From positions 682,001 to 746,000 of the forward strand of contig JAJNNY010000015.1 in the NCBI GenBank assembly GCA_022453515.1: a stretch of 64,000 nucleotides of DNA, written 5' to 3'. A program made the position numbers and the translations under genes. The notes under the pieces are model-generated. The model made no database searches. It saw only the letters and a program-made list of their open reading frames with translations, and had not been told where the DNA came from. Shown one piece after another: positions 46,208-57,527 of this stretch. Position 1 is the stretch's first letter, and the number at the start of each line of letters is the position of its first letter. This DNA is from Astrocystis sublimbata (taxonomy: Eukaryota; Ascomycota; Sordariomycetes; Xylariales; Xylariaceae).

Positions 46208-47091
46208 AAAGCCTGTCCCGGGCGCTATATTGCTGTTACTCGAGGATCGTAGGGCTTATCCGGATACTATTATCGGAATTGTCTAACTATATCTTTTGCA
46301 AGGTTGCCGAGCAAGTGGTTATAAGGTTCCTAGGTCTAGTCCTTCTTTTTGGGGTAGTTTTCCTACTTAATAAGGTATTTCACGTTACCTTGGACTGTTA
46401 TAGAGTTAATAATTTTGTTTATATAGTATTCCTCAGCCTCTACAGCGGGCGTGTCCCGTAGGACCTGGTTAGGGTTAGGCGGTACCTGCCCTTTTCCAAC
46501 CCGATATAGTTCTATGAGGGAGACGTAAAAAGAGTTATATATTCTCCAGCCCTTTAGTAAAACAAGTCTTACCGTAGTAGGGGAGATAACCTTCTAAATC
46601 TAAAAGGGACTAAAAAGCTTACTATCAAATTTCTTAACGGGACGTTTAGTTTTAATATGTTTGGCGTTTAATATTACTAGTTGATTTTTTTTATAAACGG
46701 GTAGCTCGAAACGTCGTTTATCAGCCTACTCTTTTATCCGTTAACGGCTGATTTATAGGTGCTCTTTAGCTTTTTTATGCACCTGGGTTATCTAGTAAGC
46801 GTATAGGCGGCTATTTGGGTTCTTGGGTACTCCCGTCGGCGGATTATGTACTACAGGGTAATAGCCGTAGTTGGCATAGAAGGGAGTCATGTGTATAGAG
46901 GTAGAAGTGGAATTATTATAAGCAAACTCCGTAGTAGGTAGTAAGTCCTCCCAGTTCGATATCTTATAATTTACGAAAGTACGGAGGTAAATCTCGAGGG
47001 TCTGATTCAGCCGCTCGGTCTGCCCGTCGGTCTATAGGTAGAAGGCTATACTTATACGGGGCTTAATGCCTACCAGCTTAAGGAAGTCCTT

Positions 47092-47310
47092 CTATATATG
47101 GGCCGTAAATCTAGAGTCTCTGTCAGAAATAATATCTAGGGGGGTGCTATAATACTTCCAATGGGTTTTCGCAAAGATCTTTATTAGATCTTCGGTTTTT
47201 TTTTCCCCCATTTTGAAAGGTATAAAGTGTCCTATCTTAGTAAAAGGGTCTACTATTATCCAAATAGAGTCGTATCTATTAGAAAAGGGGAGGTTTATAA
47301 TAAAATCCAT
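47092..47310 (-). pseudogene. Integrase core fragment
   Basis: The minus-strand frame has MDFIINLP, WIIVDPFTKIGHFIPF and LDIISDRDSRFT, the rve integrase core pattern of Ty3/Gypsy elements with the second catalytic Asp region (SDRD). The frame is broken on both sides by stops. Confidence 0.85.
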
Positions 47311-48588
47311 TGCTACAGTGTTCTATAGTTTATAATAGAGCTTTATAAGCTGTAGGAGTCCGTATAAGGCGTGTCTAGAAGCCTTATTACGTTAGTATTC
47401 GAAGCATCCATTTATAAAGCTTTTTACGATCCCTTCCATACTGGGCCACCAAAAGTTGCGGGTAATCAGCTCAAGGGTTTTATCCATACCTATATAACCG
47501 GCTACTAATATATCGTATTCCGATCTTATCACTTTTTTTTAGAGTTCTTTGGGTACCTATAACTATCCTTTTCGGTATAGCATTCCGTTATCCAGGGTTA
47601 GGTGTTTCCCTATCTTCGTTATATAGGTATTATCCTCCCGAGGTTCCATGTCTTAGAGCCCCAGAACATACTCTGGATCCTTTAGCCCTGCTTCCTTAAC
47701 CTTCTATATAAACTCTAGAGCCCATTTAGGTACGGTCAGACTATACAGTCGTACAAAGGATAGTAGTACTACGGCCGAGTCCTTTAGTAATTCTGCCAGG
47801 AGACCTTTCGAATATAAAAAATGTTTCTCCTATAAGACCAACATTATCGGCTAGTCCTTAGCTCCTCTTTTCTCAAGCCAATATTAGGGTAATCTTAACA
47901 AAATATCGGTTTTTTCATTCTGCCTACCCGGGCGGTAGTTAATAATAAACTAATAACTGGACAGTTATTAAGCCTACCGGGCTTATTATTAATTTAGTAC
48001 CTTGGCTGTTATAAAATAGGCCAGGTTTTAATAGTCTGAAAAAATCTTAATACAGTATTTAGCTCCCTCCAAGTACTATCGCCAACGATCTAAGCTATCG
48101 ATAATAGCGAGGAGTTCCTTATTATAGATCTCGTAGTTCATTTCCGCTAGTATTAGCTTTCTAAAATAGAAAGCTACTAGTTATAGCCTTCCGTCCTTGT
48201 TTTTTTGGGATATAACCGCTCCTAGGGCAAAATCAGAAGTATCGGTTTCGATAAACGTAGTTTTGTCCGGGTTGAAATGGACTAGGATAGGCGCTATAGT
48301 AAAGTAGTGCTTTAGTGCTCTAAAGGCTTCTCCCATAGCGTCAAACCATTTCCAGTTCTTTTTTTTTCCCTTGTTTGTATCTATTAGTAGTTTGACAATA
48401 AACGAGAAGTTTTTAATAAATCTTTTATAAAAGTTTGCAAACCCTATAAACTACTAGTATTTTTTAAGGCTTCGAGGTGTTTCCTATTTAGTAATATAGT
48501 TAATTTTATCCTTAGCTATTACTACGCCCTGGGCGCTAATAATATAGCTAAGGAACTCTACTTCTTACACCTGCCATTTGCACTTCTA

Positions 48589-48696
48589 TAGAGCAACAGT
48601 AAAGTAATAGTTGGTCAGCCAACAGAGTATTTCCTTTATAAAGCGGTCGTATTTTTCGATAGTATCTACATAAATAAACAGATCGTTAAGGTATAC
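48589..48696 (-). pseudogene. Reverse transcriptase fragment, YLND at the catalytic site
   Basis: A minus-strand frame reads VYLNDLFIYVDTIEKY, matching the RT palm motif Y-x-D-D with the first Asp changed to Asn. GAT to AAT is a G-to-A transition, as expected of RIP on this strand. Neighbouring sequence to about 49.2 kb continues RT-like but with stops. Confidence 0.75.
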
Positions 48697-51600
48697 TAAT
48701 AGGCCAGCGTTAATAAAATCTCGGAAAATATTATTTATTATTAATTAGAACATAGCCAAGGTATTAATAAACCTAAATAATATAACTATATATTTAAAAA
48801 ATCCGTACTTATATCTAAAGGCAGTTTTCCATTCGTGGCTTTTCTTAATACGGACTAAATAGAACCCTAATTTAAGGTCTATCTTAGTAAACCATTTAGC
48901 CGTACTAAACCGGGCTTATAACTTAGTAATTAGTAGGATCGGATACTAAATAAGTATAATTATACTATTAAAACCCCTATAATCGACTATAGGGCAGAAA
49001 GGATCGTTAGGGTCCTTTTTTTCTATAAACATTAACAAAGCGCCGTAAGAAAAAATAGATTTCCTAATACGCTTGCTATTAAGCATTTCCTCCAACTATA
49101 GTTTCAAAGTATCGAGCTCTCTTACGCTTATAGCGTATAAGGGCCCCCACAGGGGTGACTTCCCTTCTTAGAAATCAATACCGTAATCCCATAGCTAGTA
49201 ATCGGGTAGTCGGGTCGCAGCTTCTTTATTTATAATAGGAAAATAGCTATAGAACTTCTCGGGTACTTCCCCTAGTACTGCCTATATAGCAGTCTGTAAG
49301 AAAGCTATGTCGTAGGGTATAACGCAAGCCTTGTCTTGTAATAGAACCGCTTGGCTTATACAGTTCTATTAACAATAATGCGACATGAACCGGACCTTCT
49401 TCGTTGTGCTAAAGAAATTAGCTAGGGTATGTTGTTCTAACTACCACTAGGGTAGGATAGCGTCGCACTGGTCGTCCAAGGCAGTAAGCTTAAAGTTCAA
49501 CCGCATATAGTAATTATCCTGGTGTTATAATACCAGGCTATCTATATAGTATCTCCCTCCTTCCTACACTATAGAAGTATCGAATACTATTATTAGCCGC
49601 GGCGAAATACGCTTATATATCGGCAGCTTCCATTTTCGTACAAAAGGTAGTAAGAGGACTAGTACCGAACTACCAATATCCAAAAGAATCCTGATTTTAT
49701 ATTTATTATTGTTATAAAGCAAGGTCATAAGTATAATAGGTCTAGTACCTGATTTCGGCTTAGGTATAACCCTTTTTATTATTACCTCGGCGTCTTATGA
49801 TCTTTTTAGGCTTAAGACCATAATCGCCTCACCTTAATATAGTCTATTAGTTTTACGAAGTATCGTATAGGGACCATCTAAAAATCCGATTCAGAATCCT
49901 TATTTTTAAAATAGGTTAGGGGTATAGTTTCTATTATAAGTTTGTTTCCTAAGTATACTGTTTCTATTACTATTATATCTACCCGTACCTTTTTTATATC
50001 ATAAGTTAAACCATCCTCGGCTTTTTGTTTTATAAAGGAGATTTTCTCCGGGGCTAGCGGCAGGTCCTTACCCTCTTAATCTTTCTTAGCGAAACAAACG
50101 AAAATCTAATAGTTATTATAGCCGTATCGCTAATACGCTTTCTTATCGCGTTTTTATTAGTTAATAGTATCCTATGCTATCCCTTACAAAACCTCTTTGT
50201 TAGAACCCCAACGTTTATCCTTTGCCTCGATCCTAGGTCTGGATTAGCCAGCTTTCTTGCCTTCGTCCTGTTTTAAGGATCGATTTAAGCCAGAGTTAGA
50301 ACGATCTCCTTTTTTAGGTTAGCCCGATTTCGAATACTCTATTATTAAAGCGGGCCCGCCTTTTAATAATAGTATTATTAGGCCTAGGTTTATAAACATA
50401 TTTTTATAAATCGATCCTATTTTATAAATTACGTCCAGGAACTCGTTATTGTTTTTAGGTATAATACTTTACCTAGAGTATACTAATTTAGTAATCTCGT
50501 CAGGTAAGGTTTTTAATATATAGGTCTAGAATATTGTTCCAAACTATTTAACTGCCTCGTTAAAATCCATTATTTCTGTAATATACTGGACTATATCTTT
50601 GTAATAACGTAGCTCCTTTATTTTGCGGTAATTCCGGTGCTTTTCTAAGGAGTCCCGGAATCGCTCCTTTAGCGCTACTTTATACGCATTCTATTAGTCC
50701 CGCAGGCCTATATGCCGCAGTTGGCCTAAGCGCTGCTAATGCCAAGTTTGAGCTAGGTCCGTTAGTAGCAATCCTACCTAATTAATACGATAGTAATCTT
50801 TAGGGAAACTATCCGAGTATAACTATATATACGATCGTACCCTAGCCTACCACGGTATAAACTTTGATTTGTTTTTTCTGTTATACGTGCTAGGCTTATT
50901 AAGTTATATAGGGTTAATTATTACCGTTGTTAGGGGTTGGACCAGATGTTCCAACGCTCTAATCAAGCGGTCTTCTGTGCTATTCCGGGGTGGCAAGTTG
51001 TTATTATTATTACCATCCCCACCGGATTATCTGGGTGGTCCTCGTAATAGCCCCCTAGGAAGTCCACAAGGTGGTTGAGAAGGGCGGTAACCCCCGAAAT
51101 TATCGTTAGAGTCATCCGGGTTGTCCCCTAGTCCGCCAGGTGCTCCAACAAGGGAGGCTCGCACCCTGGTTGCTCGGTACTAGGCTTAAGCTGCCTCGGA
51201 AACCCCCCTCATTTGTGAGGCTTATAATACCTCCGAGGTTAGTTGGTCTCTAATCCAAGCTTCTAAGCTGGAATACTTAGTGCGAGGGCGTAACTAGGGT
51301 CGGCTAATAAAGGCGCTAGACGGGGTTTATGCCTTTATATTATGTATTACTAAATTAATATCGACTCGTTAATTAGTCTGCAGCTAGCGCTATATTTTAA
51401 CGATTACAGCTTCCGTATACCGGCGTACTTCCTCGACTTAGGTAGGATCCGCGTACAGTCGTTCTTCCAAATAATCGAGGCATCGGTCCTTCTTATGTCC
51501 CCACTGATTTAATTCGTTTACTAGGTTACCGTAGTCTGTTTGCTAGGTTTGGATCAGGTTTTCCTGGGTTGTGATTTTATCGTTAAGGATATGGAATACG

Positions 51601-52831
51601 TTATAGTGGAGCTTTATTATCTCCTAGAGGCCTATAACGGCCTTATTCCGGGTCTCTATATTCCGGGTAAGAGAGGCCACGGTAGCCCAAACTTCGCGCG
51701 CAAATAACGTACTAGCTTCCTGCATACGGGTTTCCAGTTGTCGAGCTTGCTCCTTGCTTAGCTAGAGACCTTGTTTATATATATTATAGAAAGTATCGTA
51801 GGTATCCTGGACTTTCCTATAGTAGTCCTGGAGTTCCTGCTTCCTATTATTATCTAAGTTAGCCATACCTTTAGCTAGTATGTGACCGAGCTCGACGCCC
51901 TACTGTATCTGGTTATATAAAGTAATCATCTATGGGTTAGGGTGAGACAGGGTGATATTAGACATCTCCTCGTCCACCGTTTGGCTTTACAGGATAGTGG
52001 TAAACGGCGGGGTATAATAGAGCGTCAAGGATCCGTCGGGTGTAGGATTGGTAATAGGGCCTACCGGGGTAGCTTCCCTACTGGGTGCTTATAGCATATT
52101 AGAGGTAGACATGCTTTTAATCAGGAAACGCCTACGTAGGGATCGTTGGCGTTAGTGCTGGGTAGGCTTAGGCCTACCGATATAGTTGATGAGCGCGAGA
52201 ACGTGCTCAACAGGAGGTAATGTATTAATTGGAGACGCGTTAGGTAGCGCCTCGGGGTCGCGTAATACAAGTTCTATTAATATAATAGGCTCCGCTAGTG
52301 TTTTAGTTAGTAGGATGATAGTTAGTAAGGGTATTGATCCTATAAGTAACTGGGCTTATAATAAAGCGATAGAACCCGCGATAGGTCCTAACAGTGGTAA
52401 AGGTAAAAATAGAAAGTTTAGAGGTATATCGTTTGTTTATTGGGTATTAATAATAACAGGTATAAGTATAGGGCTTCCTTCTTCGTTCTCCGATTCGTTA
52501 GATTCTTCTAACTCCGATTCTGATTTCTTAGAACTAGACTTTTTTAAGCTAGCGTCGGGGCTTAATTCCTGGGGTCCAGTGGCTAGTATCTCTACTATTG
52601 GCTTAGGGATATTACTAATACCTAGGTAGGGGGTATCGCTAGTAACAGATATTATACTCGTTAATAAGGATAAAGGTGATTTGTCACTAGCGATAGCTAT
52701 TATAGCCTTAGTTAATATATGGATTTACTAGAGTATTTTGCGTTTATAAAAGTCCTTGGGCTTATGGATAGTATGTGGAAAGGGTAGTGTGTAAGTGGTC
52801 TGGAGTTCTCCTTTGGTAGTAGAGAATTATC

Positions 52832-53162
52832 TGTAATAAGGGCTAGATTTCTAGGGCTTGGAATAGGCTTCGATTTAGCTAATAATTCTCTAGGGCACAA
52901 AAGGGTCTATGTCCTCCTAAAGCTTCTACTCCAGGCTGGAGGAATCCCTTCTATTTATGCTCCTTCTGGCAGCCCTTGAGGCCGGCTTCGGACCTTCCTC
53001 GGGTCTGCGGCAACGCCTCACTTATGCCTGTTGGTTGTCGCCTGCATACGGAGGTCCTCATGACCTTCTAGATCCGTAGCTCTGATCCAATCATCTACAT
53101 ATTCAGAGGTTTAGGGCGCGTAGGCTTCCTATTTGGGTAGCCCGGAAGTGACCCGTGTGACA
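52832..53162 (-). repeat. LTR (5' LTR of the element)
   Basis: 331 bp, partner of 45860-46190. It retains the TG...CA termini on the element strand. Confidence 0.93.
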
Positions 53163-53167
53163 ATGAT
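53163..53167. repeat. Target-site duplication, right copy (ATGAT)
   Basis: ATGAT directly after the right LTR; the host reading frame GAT-ATC-AT(G) is split here. Confidence 0.93.
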
Positions 53168-53305
53168 ATCCTTGAGTTTCTTCACGCTTGTTTCATCTTT
53201 GCTGAATAGCCATTGCTTTTGAAGCTTGGAGCGGTGTTGTTCGAAGTGATTGAGATACTCCTTGTTGGGGGCTATCTCAGCTGTTGATGCAAGCATCGAA
53301 GACAT

Positions 53306-54019
53306 CGTAGTGCACCAAGGTTGAGATCAATGATGAAGAACGTATGTAACCAGTCAATGCCGCAATGACGGTTGTGGGAAGGTAAGACAACACTCCCGAA
53401 GAGAAGGAGTTGTGCCTGATGATGTAACTACCGAAGGAAAGTAGTTGTGCTTGATAAGTGAAGAGCTGCGAGAAAGTGCTTATAAAGAGAGTGAACTGGA
53501 TTGCATGAAAGTTGGGTTTGTTCGATTTCAGGGAGAGAGGAGCAACAAAGGATAAATATACACATCTGATAGTAGAGATCGGAAGTTTGAGACAAACGTA
53601 AAGGAGCTTAGATACGAGAAAGGACCGCAGGGAGGGTGGGGGGGTCGGGCAGAAACGGTTCGCGAACCCAGCCGGCCGGGGATGTGCGCCTCACATAGGC
53701 GACCATATAGGTATCCATCTTGGTCCTCATGCAAGCTGAAGCCCCATACAAACCAATTTCCAGCGAATAGGCAAGAGCACCCTGTTGTTGGAGACTTCTG
53801 CAGCCAAGAACCAAATTCCATCCAATAGCACGGACTATAGCGACATGAATACATAGAAACATGTAACGCCACAACATCGTCGCGCCTGGGGATGAGGACG
53901 AAGCGGACATGAGCTGAACGTTGATGCGGTGTCCTGCGGAGGGGGGTAGATGGGGGCGAGATTCAGAATGGGTCTTGCACTCTCTTTGCAGGCTTGCAGC
54001 AGGCTGATTCCTGAACAGA
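53306..54019. other. Region upstream of the Clr5-ankyrin gene
   Basis: Presumed promoter of the interrupted gene in the first few hundred bases (with a short repeated GAAGGAGTTGTGCCTGATGA-like unit near 53400-53450). The rest is degenerate sequence resembling the tandem repeat that follows. An open minus-strand frame runs through it but has no domain. Confidence 0.4.
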
Positions 54020-54410
54020 TGTCTCGATCCAATTTCCAGCCAATCACCGTGAATCGCAAGAAAGGCGCATGCTTCTCGTCGATCTTGGTGTAGCCATGCG
54101 AATTTCCTACCAATCGCTGGAGAGCGGTAGGAACAGCTCACCGTTCTCGATATCTGTTTTTGCGTCAATGCCAGTTTGCTGCCAACAACAGCAATGCGCA
54201 AGACAGGCGCACCCTTCTCAATGTTGACTTTGCGTATCATCCCAATTTCCTACCAATCGTTGAATAGTGGCGGGAAGAGCTCACTGTTCCCGACGCATAT
54301 TCTTGCGTCGATGCCAATTTCCTGCCAATCATAGTGACTTTGAAAAGAGGTTCATGTTTCTTGACGTCAAATTTGGACGCAACGCCAATTTCCGGCCACT
54401 GGCGTTGCGA
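54020..54410. repeat. Degenerate tandem repeat, about 71-bp monomer
   Basis: The core CCAATTTCC(T/A)(G/A)CCAATC recurs with the word CCAAT or equivalent at 54039, 54110, 54181, 54252, 54324 and 54394, i.e. every 71-72 bp. Alternate monomers are more alike (142-bp higher order). Units are diverged; each also carries GAACAGCTCACCGTTC- or GCGTCGATGCC-like words. Both strands have partly open frames through it but no recognised protein. Confidence 0.65.
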
Positions 54411-54751
54411 CGCAAGATGAGGCGCCCCGTGAAAGCAAGCCGTCGACCTGGCAAGGAGGTCGTTCACACGGGCTCACCGAAAGATGTACGGTTCAATATG
54501 GTCTTTCACGGGTCTTTCGTATGTCTGTTGAGGGATATTTATATGAGAGTCTCCTACTACCACAAAGGCAGAAAAGAACTCTCAGATTAGCATCGATAAC
54601 TCCCATTGCTCTTTTGTTTTATACAACATCCCCGAAACCAACAAAGGAAAAGCATTATCACTACTTGACAGTTCATCTGCGCTACCTTTACTACAAGATG
54701 TAAGACTCACACATTCAAACCCAAGTCGAAGGGCTATGCTAATATCCCAAG

Positions 54752-55046
54752 AGGTCTGGCTCCTCAGTTACCCATTACAACTCCACGGCCTCTTCGTCAT
54801 CCAGTACTGGGCACCAGACTGGAAGCTCCAGTGTTGGGTCTAGGTCGAACGAGAAGAAGAAGAAGCAAGACAAGGATGTCGCTGCTATCGGATCGCAGTT
54901 CTGGGGGTATGTATCCCACTACTACGCGAACTCAACTGGGGATTTTCTTCTAACAGCTATCGGTCTCTAGCGTTGCGGACAATGACTACGGATATTCGAC
55001 TCAACTGTCCATTGATGATGCAACTTCAAAGCCTAAGACTGGATAA
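54752..55046 (+). CDS. 3' exons of an unrecognised Ser-rich small protein
   Basis: Two exons, 54752-54906 and 54971-55046, joined by a 64-nt intron (GTATGT...CTCTAG) with exact frame. They encode about 76 residues: a Ser-rich stretch, a Lys run (NEKKKKQDKD), AIGSQFWG and a Tyr/Asp-containing end SIDDATSKPKTG before TAA. An upstream intron (donor GTAAGA at 54700, branch GCTAAT, acceptor 54751) connects in phase 0 to an open frame at 54547-54699, but I found no ATG there, so the 5' end is missing from this model. Function unknown; could be a decayed gene. Confidence 0.45.
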
Positions 55047-55757
55047 GTGGGATGTGTTGTGGTCTTAGATATGGCCATTCGAAGCACGCCTTGTGGGAGT
55101 AATAGGGAACGGATCATGAGTTTATACATCAGGCACAGAATGAGGAATGATTCAACAACGAGGCCATGATGATTTGATCTTTGACTTTGTGCCTAAGATA
55201 TCAATAATTCGATTGACGACAGCAACGATCTGCTCGACTTGTCGCTGAAACATCAATCAGTTGTCCGATTGTAGACTTACATTGCGCACTCATCTTGTTA
55301 TCCCGATTCTCCGCTTCTTTCCCTTCCACACCACTTCTGGATCAGCACATTGAACATTGACTTTCTCAATGTATGCACTTCAACATGTGCCAAGTGGCAA
55401 GGTGTGACAGGGGTATGTTATACTCTTTAGACATTCATCAGGCTGTGACGGCGAGTTCATATTGTCAAGTGGTTTTGCATCAGACGTTAGAGATCTAACA
55501 GTAGTCACGTAGCCACGTAGTGAAGCAATGAGTAGAGTGTGATTTTACTGATTTACCAAGGTCTTGGGAGTTGCCCAGCCCTTATATAGAGCCTTTTCTA
55601 CCAAGCAGTTGATTCCCTAACGGGATAATTATTCCCCGAGTCGCCGTGAGGCCCCTGGCACCTTTGTATCAGGCACACTGTTTCACATGACCGTTATTGC
55701 CTTCGCCATGATCATTACCAGCGTCTCCATCACCGTCACCGTCACATCCACACCAAT
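55047..55757. other. Intergenic
   Basis: Convergent region of about 0.7 kb. No domain-bearing frame or RNA gene seen. Confidence 0.45.
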
Positions 55758-56816
55758 CTACTCGTCTATCTGTCTTAGCACCAGTGCAGCACGCGCCGGA
55801 GAGCAGTTCAGCAGACGGCAAAGATGATACACCGCCACTTCGCGGTGCAAGTTCAGGCGGTCTTGCGCGGCTTCCCAGTCTCTATCTTCGGCGTTACGGC
55901 CCTTCACGACACTGCGCTCGGCGAGGGATAATTCGGGGATCGGGTCCGCAAGGTCGAAGCCCATAGACGTCCAGTGGTCGACTTGTCGTGCCGAGTGCCG
56001 GCCGCGCTTTTGCCATTTCGTGAGGTTCTTGATATGCCCGGCGTCAAGCGTGCTATCGGGCACATACGATGATGTCGTGGGCATCTTGCCTGGGTCTTCT
56101 TCGAGCTCCCGAATAAGCTCGGCCTGGCACTCGCAGTCGCGCGCATTCAGCGGTTCGTGCTCGATAAGGCAGCGGAACAGGCGGACCACAATCTCGCTGT
56201 CCTCTGCCCCCATCGGCTCGGCCAGTTTGAGGCAGGCGAAGGCTCGATCCATGATGGCGTAGTCGATTGGGTCCACCTCCTCGCGATGCATGAGGACGTT
56301 GGCGTACCGGAGCATACACACTTGATGTTCGAAGCCGATCTGCTCCAAGTCTGCGAGGCGCTTGAGACACTGCTCCATGTGAATGCTCTCGTCCACTGTC
56401 AGGTCTTTGGCGCGGGTAGGAGCGTTGAGATACATATACACGTTAGCCTTCTCGTGTGCGCTCAATTTCTCACCGTTTCCTCGGCGGTGGAGAAGGTCGT
56501 CCACGTATGCGAGCCGGTCTGCGTCCATTCCCCAGAAAGCGGCGGCGAGTTGGAGCTCGGCTGGCTCGAGGTGCTTCTTGGCCAATTTGCCGACATGGAC
56601 CATTTCTTGGCGGTAGCTGAGGTACGCGCCCATGCACGCCCACTCGGGTCCGTCCAGCCCTGAGCTCTGGTGGGAGGTGGGGCTGCGGAGATACTGCTCT
56701 ATTTCCACGCGATCTGCTTCGCTCGTGGGTGTGCTGCCGGGCTCGTTGGGCACGCGGCGGTATGCCGTGGCTATACAGCGCTTGAATATGGCCACCTTCA
56801 GGGCGTCGGTTTTCAT
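55758..56816 (-). CDS. Hypothetical protein, helical, unknown function
   Basis: 352 residues in one exon, from ATG 56816 (MKTDALKVAIFKRC). An in-frame upstream start at 56966 would add 50 residues of low-complexity, Ser/Pro-rich sequence that looks like 5' UTR. The protein is hydrophilic, mostly helical, with several short repeats of the type E-x-A-x(2)-Y/E-x-Y-L and Glu-rich segments (ELIRELEEDPGK). No membrane span or catalytic motif seen. Third-position GC is high and coding character is clear. I do not recognise the family. Confidence 0.75.
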   Translation of the reverse strand: MKTDALKVAIFKRCIATAYRRVPNEPGSTPTSEADRVEIEQYLRSPTSHQSSGLDGPEWACMGAYLSYRQEMVHVGKLAKKHLEPAELQLAAAFWGMDADRLAYVDDLLHRRGNGEKLSAHEKANVYMYLNAPTRAKDLTVDESIHMEQCLKRLADLEQIGFEHQVCMLRYANVLMHREEVDPIDYAIMDRAFACLKLAEPMGAEDSEIVVRLFRCLIEHEPLNARDCECQAELIRELEEDPGKMPTTSSYVPDSTLDAGHIKNLTKWQKRGRHSARQVDHWTSMGFDLADPIPELSLAERSVVKGRNAEDRDWEAAQDRLNLHREVAVYHLCRLLNCSPARAALVLRQIDE

Positions 56817-57527
56817 TGTGATTTCGTAAAAAAGAATTCCCCTTGAATGGGGGGAGGGGGGTAAGATGGTGCTTGTGTGAGAATGAGAAAATTGTTGGGA
56901 GAAAATGCCAGATTTCAAGTTTGGCTTTATAGGAATGAAAAGACGATTCGTAAGTAGCAAGGCCAATACGTAAGCTACTTTACTTAATGATGCAATAATG
57001 AGTATCGTATAGCCTCAAGATTCAAGGCTGCTTGTAAAATTCAGCATAAGCAAGTAATGAACTATAATACTATATATTACAATAGGGGGCTTGGTTGCTA
57101 GGCTAGATAGGGGTATACCTAGACTATATACAGTACGCAAGATGGATTTGATGACTGTAGATGAGCACTGTGCCAGGATCGCTGCTAGTGTGTGGAGCCC
57201 AGCCCCCCTGCACTCTGCAGCTTAACCCCGCTAAAGTACCTACCTAGGTACCTAGGTACTTAACGAGACTGGCGGACCGGACCCGGCGCTGTGGCAACCC
57301 ATTAACGCGCTGTCGCAAATCTGAAGCGCGTCCTTTTATTCCTCCAGTTACCATCACATTATTCGCAACACCGCAACACCGCACCCGAGCACGCTGCTCC
57401 TCACACGTCAAGTCCTTCACTCGTTCCCGGCTCACCGTTCATACAAGCCACCTCAACATATTGCGCACGGGTCTCAATCAACACTCACTTGCCTAGCTAG
57501 CTAGCTAGCTAGCCGTCGAGGCCGGCC
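56817..57527. promoter_or_regulatory. Divergent promoter region with CTAG repeat
   Basis: 711 bases between divergent starts of the hypothetical gene and NSE1. A palindromic (CTAG)5 run lies at 57493-57512, 16 bases before the NSE1 start codon, in its 5' UTR. A TACCTAGG direct repeat occurs at about 57240-57260. Confidence 0.45.

Larger units (their letters stand above)
45860..53162 (-). mobile_element. Ty3/Gypsy-type LTR retrotransposon, RIP-mutated
   Basis: 7303 bp bounded by two 331-bp LTRs and a 5-bp target duplication. Read on the minus strand the LTR begins TGTCACACGG and ends TTGTTACA (TG...CA). Internal relics on the minus strand run in the order reverse transcriptase (about 48.6-49.2 kb) then integrase (47.09-47.31 kb) toward the 3' LTR, the order of Ty3/Gypsy rather than Copia. 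The polypurine tract sits directly at the 3' LTR. The interior is TA-rich with frequent TAA/TAG stops, so the element is non-autonomous now. It lies in the same orientation as the gene it interrupts. Confidence 0.93.
42589..53305 (-). pseudogene. Clr5-ankyrin repeat protein gene split by a retrotransposon
   Basis: Minus-strand gene with exons 53305-53163, 45854-45825, 45757-45540, 45485-45216 and 45149-42589. The first exon is cut after KKLKDI by the element at 45860-53162. Leaving out the element and one copy of its target duplication, the five segments total 3222 nt, exactly 1073 codons plus stop, with no other frameshift or stop. The N-terminus is a Clr5-type domain (KQWLFSKDETSVKKLKDI ... 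ESTHGFPEMSTKQYEEGL). The long last exon carries ankyrin repeats, clearest at the C-terminus (DSRQSPLDTAARLGRLDMVDVL, TPLQLAASKLRLHVIQQL). Clr5-ankyrin proteins are common in ascomycetes; their role is poorly known. In this strain an intact product can only arise if the element were spliced out. Downstream exons could still be expressed from an internal start such as 44976. Confidence 0.88.

Noticed and set aside
52186..52629. 147-codon plus-strand open frame inside the retroelement
   Set aside because: It runs antisense to the element's genes, is low-complexity and has no domain; likely a by-product of RIP-altered sequence.
54267..54590. Open frame through the tandem repeat
   Set aside because: Its apparent protein is just the repeat translated, and the opposite strand is equally open; no domain.
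56817..56966. 50-residue N-terminal extension of the hypothetical protein
   Set aside because: Low-complexity Ser/Pro/Thr sequence with UTR-like composition before a well-placed ATG.
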